NCBI GenBank assembly: GCA_013816445.1
Contig: JACDEK010000009.1
Coordinates: 2,058-19,026, forward strand
From: Candidatus Saccharimonadota bacterium
GTDB lineage: Bacteria > Patescibacteriota > Saccharimonadia > CAILAD01 > BJGX01
Reading direction: 5' to 3'
DNA: 16,969 nt
Positions 1-9,000 of this stretch are shown one piece after another; positions within the stretch are counted from its first letter, which is position 1, and every line of letters begins with the position of its first letter. The notes beneath the pieces are model-generated. The model worked only from the letters and a program-made list of their open reading frames with translations. It ran no database searches and had not been told where the DNA came from. Both the position numbers and the translations under genes were made by a program.

Positions 1-2
1 AG

Positions 3-341
3 CTGAGCCGACGTGAATGGGAACATCAAATTCCCAAATGGTTAGCTAAGATACTCTCTAGATGTACACCTCATTCTTTGCAAAAAACTCGTTACTGCTT
101 GCAGTGCGAGCAACCTAAGCTAGAGCTCGATGTATATGCCGGTCGTCATCTGGGCTTAGTAGTAATTGAGGCTGAATGGACTAGTCAGTCAGATAATCGA
201 CAGATCGTAGAAACAGAGGCACTGGCCTACTCTTTACCAGGCTGGCTCGGTGGGACAACTGAAGTAACATATTATTCTGAGTACAAGAATAAGACATTAG
301 CTCGAACAAGTAAGCCACCAAAAAGGCCAGATTATGCCTAA
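3..341 (+). CDS. CYTH-domain protein (triphosphate tunnel metalloenzyme), 5' end outside window
   Basis: The reading frame is open from the left edge, so this is the C-terminal part of a longer gene; no start codon can be assigned (a TTG at 78 is internal). The translation carries the second half of a bacterial CYTH domain: KTRY, then an LELDVYAG strand, a GLVVIEAEW strand with the acidic residues that face the tunnel, P-x-WLGGTTEVTY, and Y-x-N-x-x-LA near the end. This order matches short bacterial triphosphate tunnel enzymes such as the Clostridium thermocellum tripolyphosphatase; the N-terminal ExExK motif would lie upstream of the window. Family members hydrolyse tripolyphosphate or thiamine triphosphate, or act as class IV adenylate cyclases; the substrate cannot be read from this fragment. 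The stop codon lies inside the start of the next gene (8-base overlap), so the two are probably translated together. Confidence 0.8.
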   Translation: MSRREWEHQIPKWLAKILSRCTPHSLQKTRYCLQCEQPKLELDVYAGRHLGLVVIEAEWTSQSDNRQIVETEALAYSLPGWLGGTTEVTYYSEYKNKTLARTSKPPKRPDYA

Positions 342-732
342 AAATATATGCCAAATTCAAGCTGCTGTTTGGCGAGCCATGCGACTTGCCGGCATATCGC
401 TTGATACGCCAGGAGCAATTGATATCGTACGCTCGATAACTTGGGTTATTAACCAACAACCAATAATTTTGCACCGCTTTCCGCTTTCTCAAAATGACAC
501 TCATACCCATGAGGGCTTCGCTGTTGAGAGCTATTGGCCAACAAAACTCACCAAGTTTTTGCACCGAGCTGAGCTACTAAGTCTGGAGAGTCCTGAGGGC
601 CGTCAGGCTATTGCCGAACTAAGCGCCACAACTATTGGCTTGTTAGCTTCAGTCTGGCGACTACATGGATCACCAGTCGAGGAGAGTCAAAATTTCCACG
701 AACAAAAATTATTAGTTATTAAATATGAGTAA
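334..732 (+). CDS. Hypothetical protein coupled to the CYTH gene
   Basis: This 132-residue protein has no family that I recognise. It starts with ATG inside the last codons of the CYTH gene, an 8-base overlap typical of translational coupling, and its stop is followed at once by a hairpin with a T-run, so it closes a transcription unit. The sequence is of mixed composition with no obvious signal peptide or membrane segment. It looks largely helical (AAVWRAMRLAG and ELSATTIGLLASVWRLHG are amphipathic helix candidates) with a small central segment rich in His and Thr (QNDTHTHEG). Its last 14 bases overlap the 3' end of the convergent gene. Coupling to a CYTH enzyme suggests a functional link, but no role can be assigned. 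Confidence 0.7.
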   Translation: MPKNICQIQAAVWRAMRLAGISLDTPGAIDIVRSITWVINQQPIILHRFPLSQNDTHTHEGFAVESYWPTKLTKFLHRAELLSLESPEGRQAIAELSATTIGLLASVWRLHGSPVEESQNFHEQKLLVIKYE

Positions 733-1285
733 CCCGATCAGAAATGATCGGGTTTTTACTTTTTTTGGCTTCTATTTTTTGTATTTGTTCTACAGTCAAT
801 TCATAAATATAATCTGAGCTAATTGGCTCCAAATAATGCACTTCGTGTAGTGGCTCACCGGGTTTGATTTTATTTGGTAATTGTAAAAAACTTTTGGCTT
901 GTTCACGATTGAGTCCCTGGGTAGTAATTTCTAAAATTACTAAATCGTCTGTATCTTGTGTAACACTTGCACAAAATCTAGCAAAATCAATTGTACCACT
1001 CAAGCTAACCACACTCTCGGGCTCATACTCTAACTGATGAGGCTGTAAACCCTCAAGCATAATACGCTTTGCATTAGCTTGAGTAGTAGCATGAAACAAT
1101 GCCTCGGGTAACCGAGAGTAATACATCTTTTCATGTAAGTCTTCTGCTTCTCTACTTTCTATAGCAAGCTGTTTGGCCCAGTCTTCAAGATCTGCTAGCA
1201 TCTGGTGAATACTAGCTAGTTCTTCAGTCTGGTTAATCCTTAATTCTACAGAAGTATCTTGAGAATCTGGTAGTGGCTCATTCAT
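719..1285 (-). CDS. Putative ADP-ribosyltransferase-fold protein
   Basis: This 188-residue soluble protein follows the str-rpo operon after its terminator. The N-terminal 55 residues look like a charged helix or coiled-coil segment. Residues 62-160 resemble the layout of small ADP-ribosyltransferase/RNA 2'-phosphotransferase folds: LFHATT with His65, I-x-x-EGLQP at about 75-82, VVSLSG at 92-97 where family members have a Y/S-L-S/T strand, LVILEITTQGL at about 115-125, and a closing EVHYLEPISSDYI at 148-160, where the catalytic acidic residue and 'I-P-x-x-I' ending usually lie. This is by-eye motif matching, not a database hit. It could be an RNA- or protein-modifying enzyme, a toxin-like effector, or a degenerate fold. 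The Shine-Dalgarno is weak (agaag). The C-terminus overlaps the convergent gene by 14 bases and is encoded within that gene's terminator hairpin. Confidence 0.5.
   Translation of the reverse strand: MNEPLPDSQDTSVELRINQTEELASIHQMLADLEDWAKQLAIESREAEDLHEKMYYSRLPEALFHATTQANAKRIMLEGLQPHQLEYEPESVVSLSGTIDFARFCASVTQDTDDLVILEITTQGLNREQAKSFLQLPNKIKPGEPLHEVHYLEPISSDYIYELTVEQIQKIEAKKSKNPIISDRVTHI
731..757 (+). terminator. Rho-independent terminator of the CYTH operon
   Basis: A 10-bp stem (aacccgatca / tgatcgggtt) with a gaaa loop is followed by a T-run. It begins in the stop codon of the upstream + strand gene. The same hairpin encodes the last residues of the convergent minus-strand gene, so it is shared DNA. 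On the minus strand it lacks a strong T-run. Confidence 0.85.
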
Positions 1286-1300
1286 AGCTTCTAGTGTACC

Positions 1301-1330
1301 AAAAAACCACCATTTCTGGTGGTTTTTTTT
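1301..1330 (-). terminator. Terminator of the rpoB-rpoC-rpsL-rpsG operon
   Basis: On the minus strand the stem CCACCA/TGGTGG, extended by flanking A and T runs, has a GAAA-type loop and is followed by TTTTTT. It lies 16 bases past the rpsG stop. The flanking A and T runs make it nearly symmetrical, but no + strand gene needs it. The downstream minus-strand gene at 1285 must rely on readthrough or a local promoter. Confidence 0.9.
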
Positions 1331-1339
1331 GAGTTCAAA

Positions 1340-1345
1340 ATTATA
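1340..1345 (-). promoter_or_regulatory. Possible -10 element after rpsG
   Basis: A perfect TATAAT follows the rpsG stop codon directly on the minus strand, with a weak TTGCTC 17 bases upstream inside rpsG. It could serve the gene starting at 1285, but the terminator hairpin would then begin within a few bases of the transcription start. The match may be chance in AT-rich DNA. Confidence 0.3.
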
Positions 1346-1822
1346 CTAATATCGGGCAAAGTGAGCAAAAGCTTTGTTGGCTTCGGCCATTTGATGAGCG
1401 TCTTGCTTCTTCTTCATAGCATCACCTTCGTTACCAAAAGCATTTGCTAGCTCATTGGCAAGCTTCTTATCAAAACTCTGACCTTTTTTATTACTAGCAC
1501 TATCAAGTATCCACACAAGTGCGTAGTGAACCTTACGATCTCCCTTAACTTCCATAGGAACTTGATAGTTTGCACCACCAATTCGTTTGCTCTTTACCAT
1601 AACAGTTGGGCTAACATTCTTGATAGCACCTTCTAGTACTTCAATTGGTTCTGATTTGGTTTTGGCAGCAGCTTGCTCAATTGCTGAATAAACAAGTTTT
1701 TCAGCAATGTGCTTCTTGCCATCAAACATGACTTTATTGATAGTCTTAGAAACAAGTACGCTATTGTAAACACGGTCTGGGGCAATAGTTCTTTTGAGTG
1801 ATTTAGTAACTTTTCTTGGCAT
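1346..1822 (-). CDS. rpsG: 30S ribosomal protein S7
   Basis: S7 binds the 3' major domain of 16S rRNA, nucleates assembly of the 30S head and contributes to the mRNA exit channel and E site. The 158-residue length is normal for bacteria (about 156). Diagnostic stretches are visible: VMFDGKKHIAEKLVYSA, the signature VSPTVMVKSKRIGGANYQVP (about residues 70-89) and the C-terminal MAEANKAFAHF. It ends FAHFARY, where most bacteria have a FAHYRW-type end, so the tip beyond the conserved block is slightly altered. The start lies 2 bases after the rpsL stop, implying translational coupling, and a terminator follows. In E. coli S7 represses its own operon; whether that happens here is not visible. Confidence 0.98.
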   Translation of the reverse strand: MPRKVTKSLKRTIAPDRVYNSVLVSKTINKVMFDGKKHIAEKLVYSAIEQAAAKTKSEPIEVLEGAIKNVSPTVMVKSKRIGGANYQVPMEVKGDRKVHYALVWILDSASNKKGQSFDKKLANELANAFGNEGDAMKKKQDAHQMAEANKAFAHFARY

Positions 1823-1824
1823 AT

Positions 1825-2244
1825 CTAATCTTTCTTAGCTTCTCGCTTAGTACCATACTTACTACGGCCTTGTTTGCGCCCAGAAACACCAGCAGTATCA
1901 AGAGCACCTCGTACAACGTGATAACGTACACCCGGTAAATCTTTTACACGTCCGCCACGAATCAATACAACTGAGTGTTCTTGCAAGTTATGGCCTTCGC
2001 CGCCAATGTAGGCAGTTACTTCCATTCCGTTAGTTAGACGCACACGAGCCACCTTACGCAAGGCAGAGTTTGGTTTCTTAGGGGTTTGAGTAAACACCTT
2101 TGTACATACTCCACGCTTAAGTGGTGAGTTCAGGCTGCTTGTCTGCACTTTGAGTGCGTTAAAGCTTCGAGCTAAAGCCGGGGCTTTGTTCTTTTTACCT
2201 TTACTGGTACGGGGTTTGCGAATTAATTGGTTTATAGTTGGCAT
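1825..2244 (-). CDS. rpsL: 30S ribosomal protein S12
   Basis: S12 lies at the decoding centre and controls tRNA selection accuracy. At 139 residues it is the longer, Gram-positive-like form, with an insertion at about residues 25-41 relative to the 124-residue E. coli protein. The decoding loops are intact: TPKKPNSALRK with Lys57 (equivalent to E. coli Lys43), and GGRVKDLPGVRYH with Lys101 and Asp102 (equivalent to Lys88 and the methylthiolated Asp89). The usual streptomycin-resistance positions are therefore wild type. It starts 34 bases after the rpoC stop and is followed after 2 bases by rpsG. fusA and tuf, often next in the str operon, are not here; the operon ends at rpsG. Confidence 0.98.
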   Translation of the reverse strand: MPTINQLIRKPRTSKGKKNKAPALARSFNALKVQTSSLNSPLKRGVCTKVFTQTPKKPNSALRKVARVRLTNGMEVTAYIGGEGHNLQEHSVVLIRGGRVKDLPGVRYHVVRGALDTAGVSGRKQGRSKYGTKREAKKD

Positions 2245-2278
2245 ATCTTCAGTATTCTATCAGATTAGCTTATCTGGG

Positions 2279-5200
2279 TCAAGCCTCTTCGTCATCACGA
2301 AAGCCAGTTCCAACAGGAATCAAGCGACCAATGATGACATTTTCTTTAAGACCACGTAATTTATCAAGCTTACCGCGCATGGCAGCTCCAATCAATACCT
2401 TAGTAGTCTCTTGGAATGATGCTGCAGAAAGCCAGCTATCTGAGCTTGTAGAAATCTTGGTGATTGGCATCAGTAGCTTCTCATACGTAGCCGGCTTAGC
2501 TTTAGCTTCTTTTGCAAGACCATTTTCTTCAGCTAGTACAGCACGAGATACAATATCTCCAGATATAAACTCAGTGTCATTTGGCTCATCAATACGTACA
2601 CGAGAGAACATCTGGCGAATCATTACTTCAATGTGCTTAGCAGCAATAGTCTGACCCTGGCTCAGGTAGATAGCCTGTACTTCGTCTATAATATAACGCT
2701 GTACGGCTTCTTCGCCTTGCAAGCGTAACATATCTTGCAAGTTCACTGAGCCTTCTGTGAGCCTTTGACCAACAGTCACTAGATCACCATTTTGTACTTC
2801 TACAGTTGTGTATTCAGAAATAGTGTACTCATGAGAATTACCACTGTCGTGTGTAAGAACAATCTGCTCGTCTTTCACTTCAACTGTTCCAATTCCGCCA
2901 GCCTTGATGGTTTTTTTGCCATCAGCAGACTTAGCAAGCACCTGCGAACGCGTTACTTGTACACCAGATTTGACGTTTGGCTTCATGCCTTTTAGCTCAT
3001 AAGTAGTCACTTTTTGATCTGCTGGTACTACACTCACAATCAGCTTTGAGTCTTTCTTAGTAATCTTAATAACACCGTCTATTTCAGACAGTATAGCCTG
3101 ACCTTTTGGCGCGCGTGCTTCAAAAATCTCTTCAACACGGGGTAGACCCTGTGTAATGTCACCACCAATACCAGTTGCATGCTTAGTATTCATAGTTAGC
3201 TGTGTACCTGGCTCACCAATACTTTGGGCTGCCATAATACCAACGGCTTCTCCAAGTCGTACAGGTTTACCTGTGGCGAGATCAATGCCGTAACATTTCT
3301 GACATAAGCCCCACGAGCTTTTACATTTGAATATTGAGCGGATTAGAACAGTTTCTAATTCTAACTCATCAATTATCTTAGCTGCTTCATCAGTAATGAG
3401 TTGGCCTTTTTTAACAATCACTACAGATGTTTTTGGATGCATAATTTTTTCTAAACTGGTTCGGCCAACAATCCAGGCAGCCAGGCCTTCTTCTCCAACT
3501 GCAATTGCTTCACTTCGGCTCATTACATAGCCTTCTTTATCGCCACAATCGTTTTCAGACATTACGATATCTTGAGCTACATCTACTAAGCGACGGGTAA
3601 GATAACCAGATTCTGAAGTTCTCAGAGCCGTATCTGTTAGTCCCTTACGAGCACCGTGAGTTGAGATAAAGTATTCGAGTACACCAAGGCCATCCTTATA
3701 GTTTGAGCGAACGGGTAGCTCAATAACACGTCCTGTTGGGCTAAGCATGAGCCCGAGCATTCCACTCATTTTATTGATCTGCCCAAGACTAGCACGAGCA
3801 CCCGACTGCAAATCATCATTTAGGGTTGAGTCTGAGTTAGCGAGGGTTTCTTCTAAGCGAGACTCTACTTCAGCACCAACATTCTTCCAAACATCAATGG
3901 CACGTGTTTTGCGTTCTTCGTTAGTAATTAAACCCTGTTCGTACTGCTTCACATACTCGAGGGCTTTAGTTTCACCATCTTGAATGAGCTGTTCGCGTTC
4001 TTTTGGAACCACAAGGTCGTCCATACCAATTGAGATACCCGAAACTGTTGCATATTTGAATCCGAGGTCTTTCATATCATCTACTAGATCTGCAGTTACT
4101 TCTTGACCAAAACGTGTAAATACTTCAGCCATTATTTTTTGTAATGCAGACTTATTAAGTGTTTCGTTCACAAAATCAGTTTCTTCGGGTAGAATTTCGT
4201 TAAATATTAATCTACCAGGAGTAGTTTCTACAATCAGTCCCTTCAATAAGACTTTTACTGTGGCACGAAGATCAACAACACCTGCCTGATAAGCCATAAT
4301 TGCTTCATCAATATCACTAAAAGCTTTACCTTCACCAAGCAAACCTGGTTTAGTGCTTGTTAAGAAGAAACATCCGAGCACAACATCTTGACTTGGTTTT
4401 ACAACTGGCTCGCCACTACTTGGTTTAAGCAAGTTGTGTTTTGATAACATAATATCACGTGCTTCAGCTTGAGCAGCCTCAGAAAGTGGTACATGAACGG
4501 CCATTTGATCACCATCAAAGTCGGCATTAAAGGCAGTACATACCATTGGGTGTAACTGAATGGCTTTACCTTCAATAAGAACTGGCTTGAAAGCTTGAAT
4601 ACCTAAGCGGTGCAAAGTAGGCGCACGGTTAAGAAGTACGTGTTTGCCAGCGATTACCTCATCGAGAGTATCCCATACTTCAGTGCGAGCACGTTCAATC
4701 ATACGCGAAGCTGATTTGACATTGTGAGCGAGGCCTTTTTCTATCAGCTTACCAATAACAAATGGCTTGAAGAGCTCTAATGCCATCATTTTTGGGAGAC
4801 CACATTGATCAAGTTTAAGATGTGGACCAATCACAATCACTGAACGTCCAGAGTAATCAACGCGTTTACCGAGTAAGTTTTGTCGGAATCGACCTTGTTT
4901 ACCTTTTAGTAAATCTGTAAGACTTTTGAGTTTCTTACGACTACCAGCAGCTGAAACAGCTCTGTCACGACGAGCATTATTATCAATCAATGCATCAACA
5001 GCTTCTTGCAACATACGTTTTTCATTACGGCAAATTACTTCAGGAGCTTCAAGAGCAAAGAGTTTTTTCAGACGGTTGTTACGGTTGATAACACGACGAT
5101 ATAGATCATTAAGATCTGAGGCGGCAAAACGGCCACCATCAAGCTGTACCATTGGGCGTAGATCTGGTGGAATTACAGCAAGATTAGTAGTAATCATCCA

Positions 5201-6067
5201 GGCTGGCTGAATACCCGCTTGCAACATTCCTTCTACAAGCTTCAGGCGCTTTAGGGCTTTAATTTTCTTTTGTCCAACAGATTCTTCACCTTCTTTACGT
5301 AAATCATTGGTGAGTTTTTCGAGGTCTACTTCTTCAAGAAGCAATTGTAGGGCTTCGGCACCAATACTGGCCTTAAATACCTGACCAAATTTCATATTGA
5401 GCTCTCGGTAGCGACCCTCTGGTAAAAGTTGGCTCTTAGCAAGATTTGTAAGATCAGTTTTTGCAGTTGTATAATTTAGTTCAAGATCAGACAAGTCTTT
5501 TTTGGCTTCTTCTGAGAAAATTTCACCCTTACTATCTTTAAGATCATGTTTATTTAGTAAATCTTTGTGCTTACTTTCATAATCTCTTTTGAGATCTTCT
5601 AGGGCGGCGACCTTAGCCTCTTCGTTGACATCAGTTACTACAAAGTTTGCAAAATATACTACTCGTTCTAGATCACGAATACCAATATTGAGAATCAAGC
5701 TAATTGGACTGGGTGTACCCCGTAAAAACCAAATGTGAGCCACAGGAACACATAACTCAATATGGGCCATTCGTTCACGACGAACAATACTGCGAGTTAC
5801 AAGAACTCCACATTTATCACATTCTATGCCTTTGTAGCGAATACCTTTGTATTTACCACAGTAACATTGCCAATCTTTGGTTGGGCCGAATATTTTTTCA
5901 CAGAATAAACCATCTTTTTCTGGTTTTTGAGTTCGATAGTTGATAGTTTCTGGCTTTGTAACGTGACCATGAGACCATTCTAGGATGTGCTCGGGGCTAG
6001 CGACTGAAAGCTTAATACCATCAAAATCGATTATTTGTTGTTCGTGCATTTGCATATCGTTATTCAT
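2279..6067 (-). CDS. rpoC: DNA-directed RNA polymerase subunit beta'
   Basis: This is the catalytic clamp subunit of RNA polymerase, 1262 residues, close to the compact Gram-positive length. The N-terminal zinc ribbon is complete (Cys68, Cys70, Cys83, Cys86). The Mg2+-binding NADFDGDQM motif sits at 514-522 with Asp516, Asp518 and Asp520. The bridge helix and trigger loop follow (LGVLEYFISTHGARKGLTDT at about 794-813). The second zinc site is Cys841, Cys915, Cys922, Cys925. In the usually near-invariant GEPGTQLTMRTFH stretch this protein reads TMNTKHATG, with Asn960 replacing Arg. ATG was chosen because AGAGG lies 7 bases upstream; the start is 2 bases after the rpoB stop. It ends in TGA, so UGA is a stop in this organism. 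rpsL follows after 34 bases. Confidence 0.99.
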   Translation of the reverse strand: MNNDMQMHEQQIIDFDGIKLSVASPEHILEWSHGHVTKPETINYRTQKPEKDGLFCEKIFGPTKDWQCYCGKYKGIRYKGIECDKCGVLVTRSIVRRERMAHIELCVPVAHIWFLRGTPSPISLILNIGIRDLERVVYFANFVVTDVNEEAKVAALEDLKRDYESKHKDLLNKHDLKDSKGEIFSEEAKKDLSDLELNYTTAKTDLTNLAKSQLLPEGRYRELNMKFGQVFKASIGAEALQLLLEEVDLEKLTNDLRKEGEESVGQKKIKALKRLKLVEGMLQAGIQPAWMITTNLAVIPPDLRPMVQLDGGRFAASDLNDLYRRVINRNNRLKKLFALEAPEVICRNEKRMLQEAVDALIDNNARRDRAVSAAGSRKKLKSLTDLLKGKQGRFRQNLLGKRVDYSGRSVIVIGPHLKLDQCGLPKMMALELFKPFVIGKLIEKGLAHNVKSASRMIERARTEVWDTLDEVIAGKHVLLNRAPTLHRLGIQAFKPVLIEGKAIQLHPMVCTAFNADFDGDQMAVHVPLSEAAQAEARDIMLSKHNLLKPSSGEPVVKPSQDVVLGCFFLTSTKPGLLGEGKAFSDIDEAIMAYQAGVVDLRATVKVLLKGLIVETTPGRLIFNEILPEETDFVNETLNKSALQKIMAEVFTRFGQEVTADLVDDMKDLGFKYATVSGISIGMDDLVVPKEREQLIQDGETKALEYVKQYEQGLITNEERKTRAIDVWKNVGAEVESRLEETLANSDSTLNDDLQSGARASLGQINKMSGMLGLMLSPTGRVIELPVRSNYKDGLGVLEYFISTHGARKGLTDTALRTSESGYLTRRLVDVAQDIVMSENDCGDKEGYVMSRSEAIAVGEEGLAAWIVGRTSLEKIMHPKTSVVIVKKGQLITDEAAKIIDELELETVLIRSIFKCKSSWGLCQKCYGIDLATGKPVRLGEAVGIMAAQSIGEPGTQLTMNTKHATGIGGDITQGLPRVEEIFEARAPKGQAILSEIDGVIKITKKDSKLIVSVVPADQKVTTYELKGMKPNVKSGVQVTRSQVLAKSADGKKTIKAGGIGTVEVKDEQIVLTHDSGNSHEYTISEYTTVEVQNGDLVTVGQRLTEGSVNLQDMLRLQGEEAVQRYIIDEVQAIYLSQGQTIAAKHIEVMIRQMFSRVRIDEPNDTEFISGDIVSRAVLAEENGLAKEAKAKPATYEKLLMPITKISTSSDSWLSAASFQETTKVLIGAAMRGKLDKLRGLKENVIIGRLIPVGTGFRDDEEA

Positions 6068-6069
6068 CT

Positions 6070-9000
6070 CTATACCTCTTCCGATTCAATTTCATCTTGT
6101 AATTCAGCCTCGGCCAGTACTGCAAAGTCATCTTTTGACTTGTCATCAGCCATATTTACTATAGCTTCGCCTTCTGGCATTTCGCTGCCTTCTAATAACA
6201 CATTGTTCCCTAGATCTGCCGCTTCTTCTTCTGTCGCGTTCGCTATAATATCTTCTGCATCAACTACGGTAGCTGACTCACTACGCTCTAGATCAACTGA
6301 AAGTGAAAGACTTTGCAATTCTTTTACCAACACATTGAAAGACTCTGGTACGCGTGGCCCCTTAATATCTTCACCCTTAATGATTGATTCATAAGCCTTA
6401 GATCGACCTATTACATCATCTGATTTGATAGTTAAGATTTCTTGTAAGGTATGAGCGGCGCCATAAGCTTCAAGAGCCCATACTTCCATCTCACCAAATC
6501 GTTGACCCCCCATTTGAGCCTTACCGCCAAGTGGTTGCTGAGTAACCATAGCATACGGGCCAGTTGAACGAGCGTGAATTTTATCGTCTACCATATGTTG
6601 TAGTTTTAGTAAGTATTTTACACCGACTGTCGTTTTATAAGTAAGTGGCTCGCCTGTGTAGCCTGAGTACAATTGCGCTTTACCGTCTTCTGGTAAACCA
6701 GCTTTTTTGAGCTCTGCTTTGATTTCATCAACAGTTACACCATCAAATACCGGGCTAGCAATTTTGTAGCCAAGGGTTTGAGCTGCCCATCCAAGATGAG
6801 TTTCTAGAATCTGACCTAAGTTCATACGTGAACCAACACCAAGTGTGTTAAGAATAACATCTACAGGTGTGCCATCTTCAAGATGAGGCATATCTTCAAT
6901 TGGTACAATCTTTGAGATTACACCTTTATCACCATGTCGACCAGCCATTTTGTCACCCACTTGAATCTTACGAAGTTCTGCAACTTCTACATAAATTTGC
7001 AATGAAACACCGGCAGGCAAATCATCGCCATTTTCACGGCTGAGAATTTTTACATCTACCACTTTACCCATAGCACCGTTAGGAACTCTAAGACTTGTGT
7101 CTTTTACATCACGCGCCTTTTCACCAAATATTGCTCTAAGTAGTCTTTCTTCACTAGAAAGCTCTGTTTCGCCTTTTGGGGTAATCTTACCTACCAATAT
7201 ATCTCCTGCACCAACTTCAGCACCAACTCGTACAACACCTTCTTCATCAAGATCTTTCAAGCTCTCTTCTGAAACGTTCGGAATATCGCGAGTAACAACT
7301 TCAGGACCTAGCTTGGTATCACGGACGTCAATTTGGTGAGTTTCGATATGCACACTAGTATAACGATCGTCTTGTACTAAACGTTGTGAAAGTACAATCG
7401 CATCTTCAAAGTTAAGACCATCAAAAGGCATAAAGGCCACAACCACGTTTTGACCAAGTGCCAATTCGCCTGCTTGAGTACTCATACCATCTGCTAATAC
7501 ATCACCTTTTTTAATTTTTTCACCAGAGTGAGCTAAGGCTTTTTGGTGAATACAACTACCTTGATTTGAGCGCACAAAGTTTGCTAGCTCATAAGTTTTA
7601 GTGCCAAATTTATTGTATTTAACAGTAATTGCTTCTGCAGTAGATGAGATAACTTCACCATCATCGGCAGCAAGAATTACTTGACCAGAGTCAACTGCAA
7701 CAGTATCTTCAATACCTGTTCCAACAACTGGAGAGTCAGGACGAACCAATGCGACAGCTTGGCGTTGCATGTTGGCACCCATCAATGCACGCTTGGCATC
7801 ATCATGCTCAAGAAATGGAATTAAACTGGCTGAAACACCGACGGTCTGTTTACTAGCAACATCCATATACTGCACGTTATCTGCTGTTTCTTCATCAGCT
7901 TCACCACCAACTCCTCGCACTGCAACACGTGGGTCAATAAAGTAGCCATTTGTATCGGCAAGCGTATTGGCCTGAGCAATAACGGCTTTTTCTTCATCAG
8001 AAGCATCAAGATAAACAACCTCTGAAGTCACACGAGCTTTTACCGGTACTTCTTCTAGACCAGCTGATTTTAATTTTTTAGACTGAGCAGCAGAAATTTT
8101 ATCGCCTGGCTTAACAATTGCTTGGCCCTTACTATCTTTCACTAGCTGACTAGCAATTTCACCAACTGATTTTTCTGGCGCAACTCTATTGATTACTTTT
8201 ATATAAGGACTTTCTAAAAATCCATATTCATTTATACGTGCAAAGGTAGCAAGTGTGCTTACAAGACCAATGTTTGGACCTTCTGGAGTTTCAATTGGGC
8301 AAATACGTCCGTAGTGAGTTCTGTGAACATCACGCACTTCAAAGCCAGCGCGTTCTCTATTGAGTCCACCAGGGCCCATAGCATTCAAGCGTCGTTTGTG
8401 AACAATCTCGGCTAGCGGATTAATTTGATCCATAAACTGACTCAATTGGTGAGAAGCAAAGAATTCCTTTACCGAGGCGACAATCGGTCGCACGTTGATA
8501 AGTTGAGCGGGCATAATAGTTTCTGGGTCGGCTAGGCTCATTCGGTCTTTAACAATTCTTTCCATTCGCAAAATACCAACTCTAAAACGTTGTTGCATAA
8601 GCTCACCAACCATCTTAAGACGACGGTTGCCAAGATGATCAATGTCTTCAGTAGGTAGATCAGAATTACTCATGCGAATAACCTCACTCACAATAGCCAC
8701 AAAGTCTTCGCGACGAAGAATGCGATTTTCTGGAGTATTCTTAACGGTCAAACCAAGACGTTTATTAACTTTATAGCGTCCAACTTTTGAGAAGTCATAG
8801 CGTTTATAATCAAAAAACATACCTTCAATCAAGGTTTTAGAGTTTTCTACAGTAGCAAGATCGCCTGGGCGAATACGACGATATACTTCCATTAGAGCCT
8901 CAGCAGTTGAGCTGCTTGGGTCTTTCGCAATTGTTTCATCAATAAATTTAACTTCTCCAGTATCGACGCTGGCAAATAGTTCTTTTAAATCTTTGTCACT

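Noticed and set aside
181..564. A 127-codon minus-strand reading frame
   Set aside because: It lies antisense to the CYTH gene and its coupled partner, which have family similarity or operon structure; no ribosome site or family is seen.
2279..2281. Recoding of UGA as glycine (genetic code 25)
   Set aside because: rpoC and the MFS gene end properly at TGA and conserved proteins contain no in-frame TGA, so UGA is a stop.
2238..2654. A 138-codon + strand reading frame opposite the rpoC 3' end
   Set aside because: It is antisense to conserved rpoC codons and has no start signal.
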